64,000 bases of DNA from Lanius collurio (lineage: Eukaryota; Chordata; Aves; Passeriformes; Laniidae), in NCBI GenBank assembly GCA_020086605.1, contig JACBWW010000003.1, forward strand, positions 50,874,106-50,938,105, written 5' to 3'. The notes beneath the pieces are model-generated. The model ran no database searches. It worked only from the letters and a program-made list of their open reading frames with translations, and was not told the origin of the DNA. Shown here piece by piece: positions 15,961 through 35,092 of this stretch. How positions within the stretch are numbered: the stretch's first letter is position 1; each line of letters starts with the position of its first letter. Both the position numbers and the translations under genes were made by a program.

Positions 15961-16351
15961 TTCCAAACAGAATTTCTCTCTGGAAAAAAATCCTGCTTTT
16001 TTAGAGTATGTCTACACTAGCATTTTGGCACACAGTATACACATTTTTAAGGAGAAAAAGCCTATTTAATAAATCGTAGGGAGAACCTATATATTGGTGG
16101 GAGATACTAAAAGTCTTTAATGTGAAATCAAGCAGAAGTTGATCACAAGGTTTTTCATGTAGTGAATTATTGGTAGGGACACAGGGTTAGTATAATCCAA
16201 CAGCTAGAAATAATGAAACACAGCAACACAGCAGCAAACAACTCTTACAGATGCAGTCTCTGAACCTCTAATCAGATGTTTCTAGACTTTGAGGTAGTAT
16301 AAAAACATTTAAATATGCAAGTTAATACATAAAAAAAATATTATACTCTAC

Positions 16352-16425
16352 CTGATAGCCAAAAGTGTTGTTTTGTGACCCATGCCTTGGGACTCCTGGA
16401 TTCTCACATGCTGTGCGAGTAGGTT
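16352..16425 (-). CDS. CSMD3: CSMD3 exon, N-terminal half of CCP domain 13
   Basis: A short 74-nt exon, entering in phase 1 and leaving in phase 0. It encodes the first 25 residues of a CCP (EPTRTACENPGVPRHG and following, with an NNT sequon at 19) and contains only the first Cys. The donor TCAG|GTAGAG has A at +5 but a perfect CAG on the exon side. The other three cysteines and the Trp are 8.1 kb away on the exon at 8139-8250. Splitting one CCP over two exons is unusual among the exons here. Skipping this exon alone would shift the frame. Confidence 0.92.
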
Positions 16426-16661
16426 CTAAAAATATTGCAATATATTAAAGACAAAACAAATTACAGTATTTTAATTACATACATGGATGTATGTCAAAAT
16501 AAGACTTGTTCAGCAGCATGCAATAAGCCAATCACAAAGACAAAAATAAAGTGATTTTATTCTTAGAGAGTACAGAATAATGCCAAGATCATTCAAGATA
16601 ACTGAAATACACTAGGTTGACTTAGCAAGAAGAGGAATAATAAGCATTTAAAGAAATTTCA

Positions 16662-16889
<228 letters not shown>

Positions 16890-18699
16890 TCATTTATTAA
16901 AAAATTAAAATAATACTTAGCTGAACCATGTAAAGAAATTACTCCAAATTTTGTATTTATTTTAAAACACGGATAAAATATGGAAACATTTAATAGAAAT
17001 TCAGAGAGACTAGATATATAATATTTAGTCTGCCAGATTGCAGTAGTTCTGATAGTTGTTCAAAATGAATAAATTGTGCTTGGTCAGTACCTGATACTTA
17101 ATAAATCAAGTTGACAACTTATTTTATTGAAGTCCAAATATCTACAATTCACCCATGACCAAAACCACATCAATCTGCAAATCTTTAGAGAACAATCAAA
17201 GAGTGTATCAAACTTTCATGTCAATCTTCCTCCTCTCCAGCTTTCTTGCCAACTACCCACCCACTGCTCAACATTATTGTATGATTAAAGGATTTGTCAG
17301 ATAGATTTTAGGAATCATAAAGTCCTGCTTCCACATCCTTCACTGAAAGGTAAGATTTGTTATGTATGGAAGTACAATACTTGAAATTTAGAACAGTTAA
17401 CAACAAAGAAAAACAAAACAAAACAAATTAATAAAGAAACTTCTCTAGCAATCTAAAAGTACAATACTAATAAACTGTTATTAGACTGGATAAATTTCCC
17501 TGATAAAAAATCTGTTCTTAAATTGATATTTTTAACTTTTTCCTATCACCAGAAGATTCCTTATGCCTATAGCATGTCATAACTGAGTAGATGCACTGCT
17601 GGCAAATTTACCGGCCTTCTTCTGCAGTATAAAGTACTGAATATTGTCAGAAGCTGGATTTTGAATAATTGATCCAGGAAATTAAATCAACTATGGCAAA
17701 TCCTGGGTCATCAGACTATATTATTCCTTGACACACCATGAATTCCAAATTGTGTAGTCTAATTTTATATCAGAAAGAAAACACTGTAATAATAAAAATC
17801 CCTAACCCATACATGTTCAATAATATGTTTCTAAATAGACATGCTGTACAGAAGTGGAATTTTGTGCTCCATCTTTCTTATCTACAAACATAATGTAAAT
17901 TCCATCTCTCAAACAACAACCTTCAAAATGCATTCTTAGTATTTCTATCCTTGTCACCATGTTTTAAGCTTTCCAAAGGACCTGCTCACATGAAATGCTC
18001 TTGCCCTCTGCTTTCTACAGACACTGACTGTATGGGAAATCCATGCACATCTGCACTGGTTAAGAAAAAGGAGTTAATCTGTAACATACCAGAAATGTAT
18101 ACAATTTCACCACTTTAGGTGGCAGGGGACTTTATGGGCAAAATCCTGAAAAGATCTATGGATTTGGGATAGTGTCACATAGTGAGTGTACACATCGTGT
18201 ACTTCGTTTGTGAATGACAGATGGTGGTTTTTAAGCGTTCACTAGAAAATTCTGCATCTTAATTTGAGAATACATGAAACGCTTACAATTTTTTAACACA
18301 GAGGCTTGAAATTGTCTCCTAACAGTTCTTTGCACCAACAAAGTAACAGCAACTCTGAAGGGAAAAACAATTCCCACATTCAAAAACGAGGTTTTGGTAA
18401 ATTTATTCATTTTTTTCTAAAGCTAAGTAAACTCCATCATTTAGTTGTCAGTCAAGTTGACCTAGTCATTGAATACTGAATATCTGCCTCTTACATCAGT
18501 AAGTGTGGAAACCAGGCATCATGGCAAAACACAGTAGTTTTCTGCTGATACTAGAACAGGTGACTAATAAACTACAGTTGCAGTGAACTGAAAGCTCTAT
18601 GAGTGTTCCCACTCTGAATGGAAATATTTACCTAAGAACTCTGAGAGCCTTTAACAGATTGGGACCATGGAGTTCTGGCACTAAGACTGAAGTTAAGTT

Positions 18700-19950
18700 T
18701 CATTCCTAGAAGAAATTTAACTGATTAACAGCACATTTCTTGTCAATGTCTGATGGCAGCAGTGAGCACACCTGTTGGAGATGTGCCCAGGTAGAGGAGA
18801 TGCTCAGCCTGGTGACTGTGCTTCTTGAGGAGACATTCAGGCTGACGAGCATCAGACAAGGAGACTGACTGGTGGCATTATATTCTACCATTCCTGAGAT
18901 GGATATACCAGACAACCATGACACAAGAAACAAAGGATCCCCTACCCTCTCACCACCAGGAAGAAGGAGCAGATCTAACGGATGAGGGGAAATGGAAGTA
19001 GGTTACCACTTGGGGGGACAGGCAAATCCCTTCCCAGCCTGCCTCATCTTCCCAGGTGCCCTTATACAACAGGTATGAGGCCCTGCAACTGGATGGACTG
19101 ACAAGTTAAGAAGCAGATGAAGGGCAAGATAACCTACTCCCTGTGTCATGACCACCTCTGTCAAATAAAAAATGGTAGTTTTCATAGGTACCTTCTGAAG
19201 GAAACCGAGGATCCAAACTGCCAACTGGACCTTACCTACAGGAAAGCCAGCTGCCTTCTTGGGGCCTGGGTAAGAGACATTACTAGAAAACTGTCTAGTC
19301 TGGTACAACCCTCTGATTATTATCTGCTGTTCTTTATGTCCACAGCAATGAGGTAGCAAAGAGAAATCCAAGAGTAATCAAAAGAGATTTAAGGGCCTTA
19401 GAGCAACTGTTTGAAGGATCAGGAGGACATCTAGTGCCTTCTTCAATCTTTTCAGTACCAGGGAAGAATACTGAAAGGAATAGACAGACCCAATGGATTA
19501 ACAGATGGCTCTGAGGATGGTGCCATTAGAGGAACTGAGTTTTTTGATCATATTATGGTCTATACAGTACCAGATCTACTGCTATTTAATGGCAGTCAGA
19601 AGACTGTCTCTTCTCAGAAAAGAAAAAGGATTTTTGTGCAGGAGTTCGAAGGGCTGACCAGTAGGCTTTTAAACTGCACTGGATGAGAGGAAGGGACAAA
19701 ACCAGGTTCATCTGTGATAAGCAATGGACAGCATGCCATAGGTGGAGTATTTGTGAGATCCTTTAGTCTTCTCCATGAGGAGCTAGAAGCCTTGACTCAG
19801 CCCATGAAATATGACATCCTTGGCACAAGCAAAAGATGGGGGATCAGTCCTGAGACTGCTGTACATACTCTTCAGGAGGGATAGGCAGGGCAAGTCAGGT
19901 AGGGGGGGATGAGGCAGGGGGAGGAGTGGCAGAGCTTGCTGTTGGTTATG
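18700..19950 (+). mobile_element. CR1 LINE, 5' part with ORF1 region
   Basis: The left part of a long CR1 interrupted by the LTR at 19951-20418. The stretch from about 19140 reads, in frame, as CR1 ORF1 (GAWVRDITRKLSSLVQPSDY and onward). It is followed by sequence matching the esterase-like (SGNH-type) C-terminal part of CR1 ORF1, up to the end of ORF1 near 19680. The copy is broken by a frameshift where HVGGND would be expected (near 19340) and by later stops. The left edge is approximate. CR1 copies that keep ORF1 are uncommon because most are severely 5'-truncated. Confidence 0.8.
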
Positions 19951-20418
19951 TGTCCTGATTTAGAAATGGCACTGCCCAATTCAGGGCCCTCCACCGAGGT
20001 TCACCAAAAGCACCCTGCTGGCTCTCCTTCACTCCCCACAGTTTTCCCCTCCTTCCCGCTGTGTGGGGCTGGGGTTGAGAATTGCAGGCACAAAAAGCAA
20101 GGGTCACGGGATGAGATAAGAACAATTTACTGGAAACAGCAATGAGATAAGAAAACAAACTAACAGCCACAATACTAGTAACCAAACTATACAAAAGAGG
20201 GTGATTTACATGCAAAATATTTACCATAGAGCCCAACTCAACCTGACCACAGTTGTTTTCCTGACTAGAAAGAAGGAAGCCTTTCTCCTCAGAAGCAAGA
20301 GCTCCTTCTCCCACCCCTGGCAGTGATGTGAGGTGTTATAAAATAACATCTGGGACTTAGCCCTGCCCCCTCTCATCTACTGCAAAATATTAACCCTGTC
20401 CTGGCCACAACCAGGACA
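19951..20418 (-). mobile_element. Solo LTR of an endogenous retrovirus, inserted in CR1
   Basis: A 468-bp block bounded by perfect 6-bp inverted ends, TGTCCT at 19951 and AGGACA ending at 20418. It is flanked by TTATG (19946-19950) and ATATG (20419-20423), a 4/5 match to a 5-bp target duplication. Read on the minus strand it begins TGTCCTGGTTGTGGCCAGGA and has a TTATTTTATAA element, in the style of passerine ERV LTRs. No internal viral genes are present, so it is a solo LTR. CR1 sequence resumes directly on both sides. Sense with respect to CSMD3. Confidence 0.82.
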
Positions 20419-21565
20419 ATATGGCATGTTAAGAGCCTTTGGTAAGGATTAAGGGACATCCAAACAAAGCAGATGTTATTATGGGAGTCTACTGTAGGAC
20501 ACACAGTCAGGATGTTGACACTGGCAAATTAATTCTTCAGTGAACTAAGGGAGACCTCTGAATCAACATCTGTTGTCTTTTGGGGGACTTCAGCTTGCCA
20601 GATGCTAACTGTGAATACCACACAGCTGGTACAAACAGGTCCAGAAGATTCCTAAAACAACTGGACTCAAAGGTATCCTAAGTAAGTTTGCTGATGAAAC
20701 AAAATTGGGAAAACCTGTTGACTCACTTGAAGGCATGTGTGCCCTGCATAAAGACCCAGACAGATCAGAGGACTGGGCAATCACCAACTGTATGAAGATA
20801 ACAAGAGCAAATTCTGATTCTGCACCTGGGATGGGACAACCCTGGATGTCCATCCAGAATGGGAAAACCCTGCTGGAGAGCAGCACTGCAGAAAGGGACC
20901 TGGAGGTCCTGGTCAGAGGCAAGTTGAATATGAATGAGCACTACCCTGGCAGCCAGGAGGGCCAGCTGTGTCCTGGGAGGGCAACAGGAGCAGCATCACC
21001 AGCTGGGCAAGGGAGGGACTGTCCTGCTCTGCTCTGCACCTTGAATATTGTGTGCAGTTTTGGGTGGCACAATATAAGAAGCATATTAAGCTATTAGAGA
21101 ACATCCACCAAAGCAGGGCAACAAAGACAGTGAAGGGCCTTGAGAGGAAGCTGCATGAGGAGTGGATGAGGTCACTTGATTTGTTCAGCTGAGAGAAGAG
21201 ACCTCATTGTGGCCTACAGATTCTTCACAAGGTGAAGCAAAGCGACAGGCACTGATGTCTTCTCTGTGGTAACCAGTGACAGGACCCAAAGGAAATGATA
21301 GGCAGATATGTCAGGGAGGTTTAGGTTGTATATCAAGAGGGTGGTTGGGCAGTGGAACAGGCTCCCCAGGGAAGTGGTCACAGCACTAAGACTGACAGGG
21401 TTTAAGAAACATTTGGACAATGCTCTCAGGTACATGAGTAAAAAAAAACAAAAAACTCTTTGGGTTTTTCTGTGCTGGGCCAGCAGCTGGACTTCAATTA
21501 TCTTTATGGGTCTCTTCCAATCCATTATATTCTATGATGATTCTATTATATTAAGTTATATCTGC
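20419..21565 (+). mobile_element. CR1 LINE, 3' part with internal deletion
   Basis: The right part of the CR1 interrupted by the LTR. Positions 20460-20672 match the endonuclease region of CR1 ORF2 (in frame, LLGDF-like wording near 20575 and SRRFLKQLD at the end). Sequence then jumps near 20675 to the region that begins KFADDTKLG in intact elements, so most of the linker and reverse transcriptase is missing. It continues with an in-frame stretch (20705-21097), the 3' UTR and the tail ATTATATTCTATGATGATTC. It is a dead copy. Confidence 0.85.
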
Positions 21566-22196
21566 AGTTAGGAATTTTCTGACATAGGTCTATAGTTTTG
21601 CCATCTATTGCCAAGCTTATAAAACCAGCAGTCCTGTACTGAAATTACTGCATGAGTAATTAAGCAAACAAATTTACTGGGTCATAGAGGACAAATACTC
21701 ACCCAAGGACATGGTCATAATCCATTTTAAATAATTATTCTATGTCATAAATACACCTTTCGTATCTTCAGCTCCAGGCTCAATGGAACCAAGCTAGGAA
21801 CTAAATTTCTGATGTCAAAAACTACTTAAAGATGCTCATTGAGAATGACTTTCACCATCTCCCTCTAATTTCTGCCAGATGGCAACTAGCTTAAACTCTT
21901 CAACAAGCACTGGCTGCCAGTTGTTTTCTCTTGTAAGCCAATGGGTAACCATTGCACATCAACAAAATTCAGTTAATGTAATCTGCATGAAATAGCCTTT
22001 AATTTCCAGGCAGCTGCATTCCATGCTAAATATACCTTTAAAAAATTTTAAAGGTAGAGCCCACTTTTTTCAGAGTATATTGCAGTACTGAGTATTCCAA
22101 CTTTGAAAATCATAAATAACTTGTGGTGTCCAAAAATGAATGAAGGACACCATATTTCAATCAAGAACAAATAAAGAAAGTAATTTTTCATATTCT

Positions 22197-22238
22197 CTGA
22201 TGTTCACAGTATAGTGGCTGATGTTCACAGTATAGTGG
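22197..22238. repeat. Tandem duplication, 2 x 21 bp
   Basis: CTGATGTTCACAGTATAGTGG occurs twice, back to back and identical. This indicates a recent local duplication. Confidence 0.95.
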
Positions 22239-23221
22239 ACTCTAGAAATGCTCTACATAGAGAATTTAAGCAACAAATAGGGGTCTTGTTCTTTTTCTGC
22301 CAGAAATAATGCTTTTCATCATGTTCTACCTCTGGCACACAGAGTTTCAGTAGCAGTCAAAAACTGTTGTTGGTGATACGAGACTAAAATTGGGGGAAAA
22401 AAAGAAAAGAAAAGATGATCTATATGATATGTTTTCATAGTACTGGGATATAGCCAAAATAGAGAATGTTTTTGACAGGGAGAGATTAAAAAAATAGTAA
22501 AAGAACAGAGAAGTGCATTTTACAACATCTAGCAAGCTACCTGGCAAGCACAGCTACTTGGCAAGTTCAAATTAAATTTCAGAGACTGTAAAGCCATGAA
22601 TATATTATCCTCTTCGAGTCACACTCCTTTTTGAAGACCATTACAGAGTGGTATAATTATTCTACAAATAACTACAAAACCTCTTTCTTCAGTGCAATCA
22701 ACTGAATCTCTCTCAGAAGAATCAAAATCACTTTAAAAAAATTAAAAATCATTGGGATTGGATATTGTAATGAAAATTGTAGCAATATAGAAATCCATCA
22801 GTGTTATTTATAACTTTCAGATTAATAAAATTTACTGCATAAAACTTATCTGTTATTTTATGGTTAAGTTTAGGATGAGTAATGAGGAAATAAAAGATAT
22901 TGTAATGAAAGTTACCTTATCACATATATGGCTGGATCTGAAAACAAGACAGCAATCTTTTAATCTTGAATTGCCTTGGATTATGTTATACATATTGCCT
23001 GTAATTTTTATTTTTTGTGTTTGTGCCTAAGGACTCCTATATCCTCACACAGGGTTTACAGACATTCCTATTACCCTTACAATCTACTACTAACATTAAA
23101 ATTTTAGAAAATTTTAGAAATTTTTGGAAGGATTGTAATTGTCCCCAGTTTGAAATTAATTGAGCCATTGGGGAGGGCGGGGCAAAAAAAAGTGAAAACT
23201 TTGAAGAGAAAGAAACAATTA

Positions 23222-27110
<3,889 letters not shown>

Positions 27111-27290
27111 CTTTGCATGTTGGGATTACTCCACTCCACGTACCATTGCTAGTACAGGTGCGAATGAAGGAGCTATTTGCTTCCATTGTATAACCAGGTT
27201 GGCACATATAAGTAACATTTTGTCCAACAACATAGTCATCACCGTATCTCATGCCATTCGCTGGGACTCCTGGATCTCCACAACTGATTA
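27111..27290 (-). CDS. CSMD3: CSMD3 exon, CCP domain 10
   Basis: A 180-nt phase 1-1 exon encoding a 60-residue CCP starting [13 protein letters not shown]. Cysteines are at 4, 30, 46 and 59 and the Trp at 52. It has three sequons, N25 (NVT), N39 (NSS) and N49 (NGT before the Trp), making it the most glycosylatable domain here. The acceptor is ATACTTACAG. The donor AAAG|GTACAG is the weakest in the window, with C at +4 and A at +5. Because the exon is symmetric, skipping it would delete exactly one CCP in frame. Confidence 0.95.
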
Positions 27291-27576
27291 CTGTAAGTAT
27301 ATAGTAGAGGAACACATTTTAAAATCTAAGTGAGATTTATCTATATGTGAGGGAAAAAACATGACAAAATTAGGCATCAATTGGGGGAAAAAAGGAGAAT
27401 GAAAAGGTATTATAAACCTTATCTCCACCAAGAGAAGACAAATATGTGCTGTCTTAATTAGCTGCCAAACATTTGTGGAGCTATATAATAGCTATATTTG
27501 GAGAACATTTATACTTTTGTTCAACAGTAGTAGTAAAGGAAGGTACAATTTTGAATGACAAAATCTCAAGATTATT

Positions 27577-27597
27577 AAAAAAAAAAAAAAAAAAAAA
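27577..27597 (+). repeat. Poly(A) run, 21 bases
   Basis: An uninterrupted run of 21 A. No retroposed gene or SINE body is recognisable directly upstream (ATTTTGAATGACAAAATCTC), so it is not obviously a retroposition tail. Confidence 0.9.
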
Positions 27598-28473
27598 GGC
27601 AAGAAACAATCCATATGCCACTACCATCCTTTGATATGCTCAGATTTTCCTAACAATTCAGTTTCATTATTAAAAAAGTAGATGACTATTATTTAGTTTA
27701 TTTTTCTATAGGTGTATTCTGAAAGGAAACAGAATCTGGAAAATTTGAAATATATGCCTGCAAAAGCCTCCCACTTTATAAATGCTCACACAGTTGCTAT
27801 GTACAGGTGAGACTATTCATGTGACCCCCAAGCATGGGTTATAGCTTACATAAAAAACTTGGTCTATAGTACTTTAATGTGTGGGAGTGGTTGCAGAATG
27901 TCTTACGGCTTCTAGTGTCAGGAAATAATTTAATCTCCTAATGAAATATAATACTCATAAAAGTTTTATGTCATTGTAATCTGAGAACAGTGTTAAAACA
28001 GCTGATTTTGGCCTGATCTGGTCAATTGGATCTATCAATTTCTTGAACAGTTTTTAGAGTAAGAAATCTAGAGAACAATGGTAAATCTAGAGAACAGTGG
28101 CAATGATAAAAAGTGGTTGTTTTCAGGAAAAAAAAAGGTGAAATCTAGTTAATACAAAATATAGCATCCCATGTATTTTATGGTTTATTTTATAGTAAAC
28201 TTGACAATTTTACAGCATTGCTACAGCATTGCTACTTCTTCTGGAAAACTGAGAAGCCGTTTCCTGGGCAGAGTACATGCCCTGGCCACTTCTAACTCAA
28301 TGCCAAAGCATGGCTGGTGTGGATGGCACCTTTTCTGGATCCTGGTCTCCAAAATCACAAAAACCCACAACTACATATTTGTGATGTATTCTGTCCAGCT
28401 CCCTTGACTTAATAACTCGGGACCTGAGAATCCAAGGTATATATAGTATGCCTTCTCTACAGTCAGTCATGGT

Positions 28474-28511
28474 CTGAGCAGATACTAATTAGAGTGAGCA
28501 GATACTAATTA
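28474..28511. repeat. Tandem duplication, period about 20 bp
   Basis: TGAGCAGATACTAATTA occurs twice, about 20 bases apart (spacer GAG). A small local duplication. Confidence 0.9.
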
Positions 28512-30936
28512 CACAGCATACATAAAATCTTAACATGTCCCATGCAGTCACTTTATGGATACTGAAGAGACTAGAAAACATACCACAGGGTTATCTGAGT
28601 TAGTGTAAAGGTTAATGTATCGATAAAGAAAACTGGAGATCAGCCTATTTTAGTTTACCTAGTAACACAGTATTTTCAAATTATTTAAAAAATAAAAAGC
28701 CATCAATTTTTCTTGGTCACTTTTCAAACAATATAGAGCTGGGAAAGACAGAACTGTTTCTCTTATTTACACAAGTATTTTCAAATACTCTGTACATTCT
28801 AACTTTCATTATTAGACATATTCCATTTACTATCCTTAATGGGCAAATTTTACTAAAATCATCATCAACATATTTCCAGGTATACTATTGCCTTGACTGA
28901 ATTAAAATATAAAGCTAATGCCTTTATCCTTTTTTCCTCTAATCTTTGTTTAATTTCAGTTGGACCACCTTCACTCAAGTCACTGTGCAAGGCAAAAATA
29001 TCTTAAATTGTTGCAGTGATGCTGACCAGCAGTGAGCCAGTGAATAATAGAACTAACCTGGCAAGCCTCAGGGCTGTGCTGCACATCCAGTGTGGTTCTC
29101 ATACCTGTGCTGTGCCACACAGATCTCTTGTCCAGGGCACAGCCTCAGCCAGCTCAAGGCAACAGAGGTGCTGCAGGCAGCCCCCACTCTGTGATTACAC
29201 CTTGCTGACTGCACAGCCCTGCTTTTTATTTAGCAGTGCTACAAGAAGCTCTCATGAGAACATTGTTTCTGTTTGACTGTAGAAATGATAGTTTTGTTCC
29301 TTTCTAAGAAATAACTTGCTGTGGTCAAGGTCTGCATGACATTGCACATGGGTCAGTCCTGTTTGATGGTACACTGCCCAGAGCTCCCAGCCTGTACAGG
29401 AGCATGAGATTATCTATGCTATTCTCTTCTTACAGTGTCAGCTCTAAACCCCAGCATTTTCAATGATCTGCAAGAAAGAGCTGTAATAAGTATGGAGTGG
29501 CTGTAAATTTTGATAACATCTTGACTAAACAAAAGTGGTATATCCTGAATCTGCCTCTCTTTGTTTTACTAGGATACTTCCTCTGTCAACATATTTCAAG
29601 TTAAAATCTCATCTTTCTACCTGAGTAATGTGTCTTGAGAAGCTGTTTTGGCATGTGTTTCAGTAAAATGTTATTCTAAAATACAAGAAAAAAAAATATA
29701 GATGCAGTTGATATCACACACAGTTGTATATAGGTAAAACCTTTTAAAATGAAGGCCTTGTTGCCTTTGTAAAACCACGACTCAGGCATGTTAATTCAGC
29801 TAAGTAGAAAAGGACTGTGGGAAAGTGAAACAGATGAATTAGGGGTAGACAAACATGCTGCATGACTGTCGCGTGCTCACATCATGGTGTCTGGTGGTTG
29901 ACTGAATTGTGTTTGCTATGCCTTAAAACTGTAAACTGATAACCAGCTAAGTGCTTAAAAAGGCCAGGTTTTTGAAATAAAGTGGCTCTCCTTTGCACCT
30001 GCCTGGGGAAACTGCATCGCAATTATCGCAACAACAAACTACCTTTATCTTTGATACAATTAATCTGGTTCTCATTCTAATTTGGAAAATAATAAATAAA
30101 AAAACCCCCTGGGCTCTCTCTCAGGCTTTATGACTGCAAAAATCCACTAAAGATGGATTCGAAAACAACATAAGAAGTTTTATAATCTAGATTTTGGCTT
30201 CTATTTGGGTCGCTGTAATTGTGTTCAAAATTTAAAAGCAGTTTACTATACCTCTGATGAGGATATGTTTCTTCAAAATGATAGGCAGTCTCATGCATCA
30301 CATAAATGTAAAATTTTCATAATTGTTACTAAAAGATGAACTAGGACATGTAATAAAGCAGGAACAGATGGGCTTGAAAACAAAGTGTTGCAAAATGCTC
30401 ATTATGAATGTGAGAGATGCTGAAATAGCTTCTGTTAGTTGGGTAGCCAAAGGAAGTCTAAGGTTAATGAAGAGGCCAAAGAGAAGATGATATGTGGAAA
30501 TGGGACAGCAGTTTTAACCTTGGAGGTACTAGAAAAAGAATTATCAAGTGTTCATTACAAGGTTTTTATTTTCTACTCTCTGGAAGAATAGAATATTATA
30601 CTGCTAATTTTTCAAGATAAACTAAAGTTATTAAAATATAAATGTCTGGATATGTCATATCACAAAACATAAACATGATTGAATATATTTACTAGCAAAG
30701 AATTAGAGTAAGTAGATCATGTAATCAAAAAAACTCCCTTAAACTAAACCAGCAGTCTATACATTTTATTATACTGTGCCTGTAAAGCACAGCATCATAT
30801 TTTTAAAAAGTATTTAGCATATAAAAGTATGTAGGAAGCAGTGCGAGAAAAAAACGAAAATTTATTGGCATGCGGCTTCTCTATTTTACTTTATTTATTA
30901 TTTTCAGAGGAGAGGAAAAACAAAGACTATTCATTA

Positions 30937-32697
<1,761 letters not shown>

Positions 32698-32880
32698 CTT
32701 TGCACTCAGGTTGTCTTCCCGTCCAGCTTCCATTTGCCAAACATGTTCTTTCTTCTGAGCCATGGAGGATGTATCCAAGATCACAGCTGAAATGTATCGT
32801 GCTTTTAATTTTAAAGTTGTTTTCTTCTCTAGACCCATGGCCTGGGATACCTGGATCACCACAAGAACCAGCTGTATCAC
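32698..32880 (-). CDS. CSMD3: CSMD3 exon, CCP domain 8
   Basis: A 183-nt phase 1-1 exon encoding 61 residues starting GDTAGSCGDPGIPGHG. Cysteines are at 7, 33, 47 and 60 and the Trp at 53. An NGS sequon at residue 50 directly precedes the Trp. The longest open frame across this exon is out of phase; the correct frame was set by the splice phase (TCA G|GT gives Gly) and the CCP pattern. The acceptor is AAAATCTAG, and the donor AAAG|GTAAAT has A at +5. Confidence 0.94.
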
Positions 32881-35092
32881 CTAGATTTTAAAGCACAAAG
32901 ATCAGAATAAGTATGAAATGTTATTATGATACTGAATTTATAATGCATCTCTATGTATTTATAAATAAGTGTTTATATGTATTATTTTTAAAAATCCCCA
33001 TATATGTCAGTGAGTGTAAGTCCCTGTAATTACAAAATTACTTGATCCTCCACTATTTTTTTGTACTTATTTTACAAAAATACAGAAACCAAATTTCTCA
33101 AGTTCCCCTAATACCATGCTAAACTTTTGATAGCAGAATTATCAAACAAAATAGTGAAAAAAAAAGACAAGCACAAAACCTTGGTCATTTTCATTTAAAA
33201 TACGGAATTATGAGGAAAACCAAGGTCCTGATTGCAAAGACAATTTTCTTTTTTGTGTGTAACTAGTGTTCATACAGTATTTCTTAGCTTTATGATACCA
33301 TTAGAGTTTGAAAACTTTTACCACTGAATGAAGCTCTAGCGAACAATCTTATGTGCACTAGACATGAACCATTTTCTTGAATTTTAGAAATGTTGAAATA
33401 TCACTTCAAAACTGATTGCTGAAATCTCCCTCAGATAGAAACGTTTTAGAAAATTCTAAGATAGAAGGTAATGTTAAATATGTTTATATTTATATATAAG
33501 TAAATAGATAATGTTAAATGTTATCTGTTGCATATAAATGTTAGAATAATCAACACAATAATTGTGATAATAAAAATTAATATCTAAGATTATAAATTTA
33601 AATCTTCAGTTATGGTAACTTTTAGGAAGTTCTAGGCAACACAATATATGAACAGCAGGTCATTTGTTTAAATCTCTTAATATTGACTTAGTATTATCTA
33701 CTTTATTATTTTAGAGATCTTTAAGATAGTTTTCTATGTAAAAAGAGATGAAGGTATATTATATTAATGAGTTTCAATGCTGAAGAATTGAATTCTAGAA
33801 TTCTTGGACCTCTGCTGTTCAGGTTTTTCCCCATAGCCCATGTTTTTTTCCAACAACTTCCAAAAAATTTTAATGTCGTCTAGAAAAAAATAAATCAAAC
33901 ATAATAATATCTTTGAGAGAATATCTGCATTACTTTGTAATTAGTTACACTATTGCAAGTAAAGATGAGAAATTTCAAGAATCAGGTAGAAAGACTTAAT
34001 TCAATTATGTAAATAATGTGTTATGTAGAGTAGCCACATTTTTCTGGGGTTTATCTAAGCTTAAAATGCAGTAATAAGAGAAATTTTTACATAGAAATAG
34101 TAAAAAATTTGCAAACTCCAAATACGCAAAAGACCAAAAGCGACAAACGCACTATAGAGGGGTTCTATGAGAAGTTAGGCCCCTGGATTCGGATATGCAG
34201 ATAAAAAAGCTTTTGCTGCATCAGTTGGCACTGTTTTTGTGTGAAAAATGCTGTTGGGAGTGAAGGGCTGGACAGAGCTCTTTACTGACAAAAGCACGTA
34301 CAGAACTGCAGAGTGAAGGAGGAGGAGTAGAACCGGCTCACTTTGCTTTGCCAACTATGATGCATGAGCAAATATTTGGCTTAGTCCAGTATGTCCAAGA
34401 AGTACATGGTAATAGGTATTTAAATTATTTCAGAAATAACAAATATACTCAAGTATAAGGGTTAACTGTCTAGTTCAAAATCACAGACTCAGAAGTTAGG
34501 CTGTTTACCTCTGTTTACCCATTTCATTATCTGATACAGATCAGTAAAACAGCTTGCCAGAACTGCTTAAAAAGAAATTGCAAATATTTCCAAATTATAG
34601 AAAAAAAATTCTATAAGCTTTCAAAAAAAAATTATGTCCAAGGTACTTATGCGACTTAACAACCCTATAGTTGAAAAAAAGTCTGCTTCATATTTTTGAA
34701 ATTATTTTAAAAATTTTCTAGATTAAGTGGGGGTTTTTTGTTGTTTTGGGAATCTGTATCTTATACTTTCTACTTGTATTTAGTTAGATTATGACAAAAT
34801 TGGAACGGGGCCTACTAATTCTATACTTGTTAAGTCTCCCCAATACTAGTTCAGTTTTTGGCAAGTTACTTAACATTTTGCCTAAAAGAATTTTATGATG
34901 AAAATAGGTTATTTGCTATGCCAGATAGAAATCACATATTCCTCTTCTCAGTGAATCACGTGTTCCTTTCTAATGCCTAATTATTACTGTGGATTATTAG
35001 AGTTCTTATTTTAGGAAGATTAACCACCAGCTCCTTTGATTGAAGGTTACAGAAATAATTTTTCTACATGACTAATCATATCAGGATGTGAT

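Noticed and set aside
20705..21097. 130-codon open frame on the plus strand
   Set aside because: It lies within the CR1 3' region and is a remnant of LINE ORF2, not a host gene.
27577..27597. Poly(A) run considered as the tail of a processed pseudogene
   Set aside because: The sequence upstream shows no coding similarity and no target-site duplication was seen.
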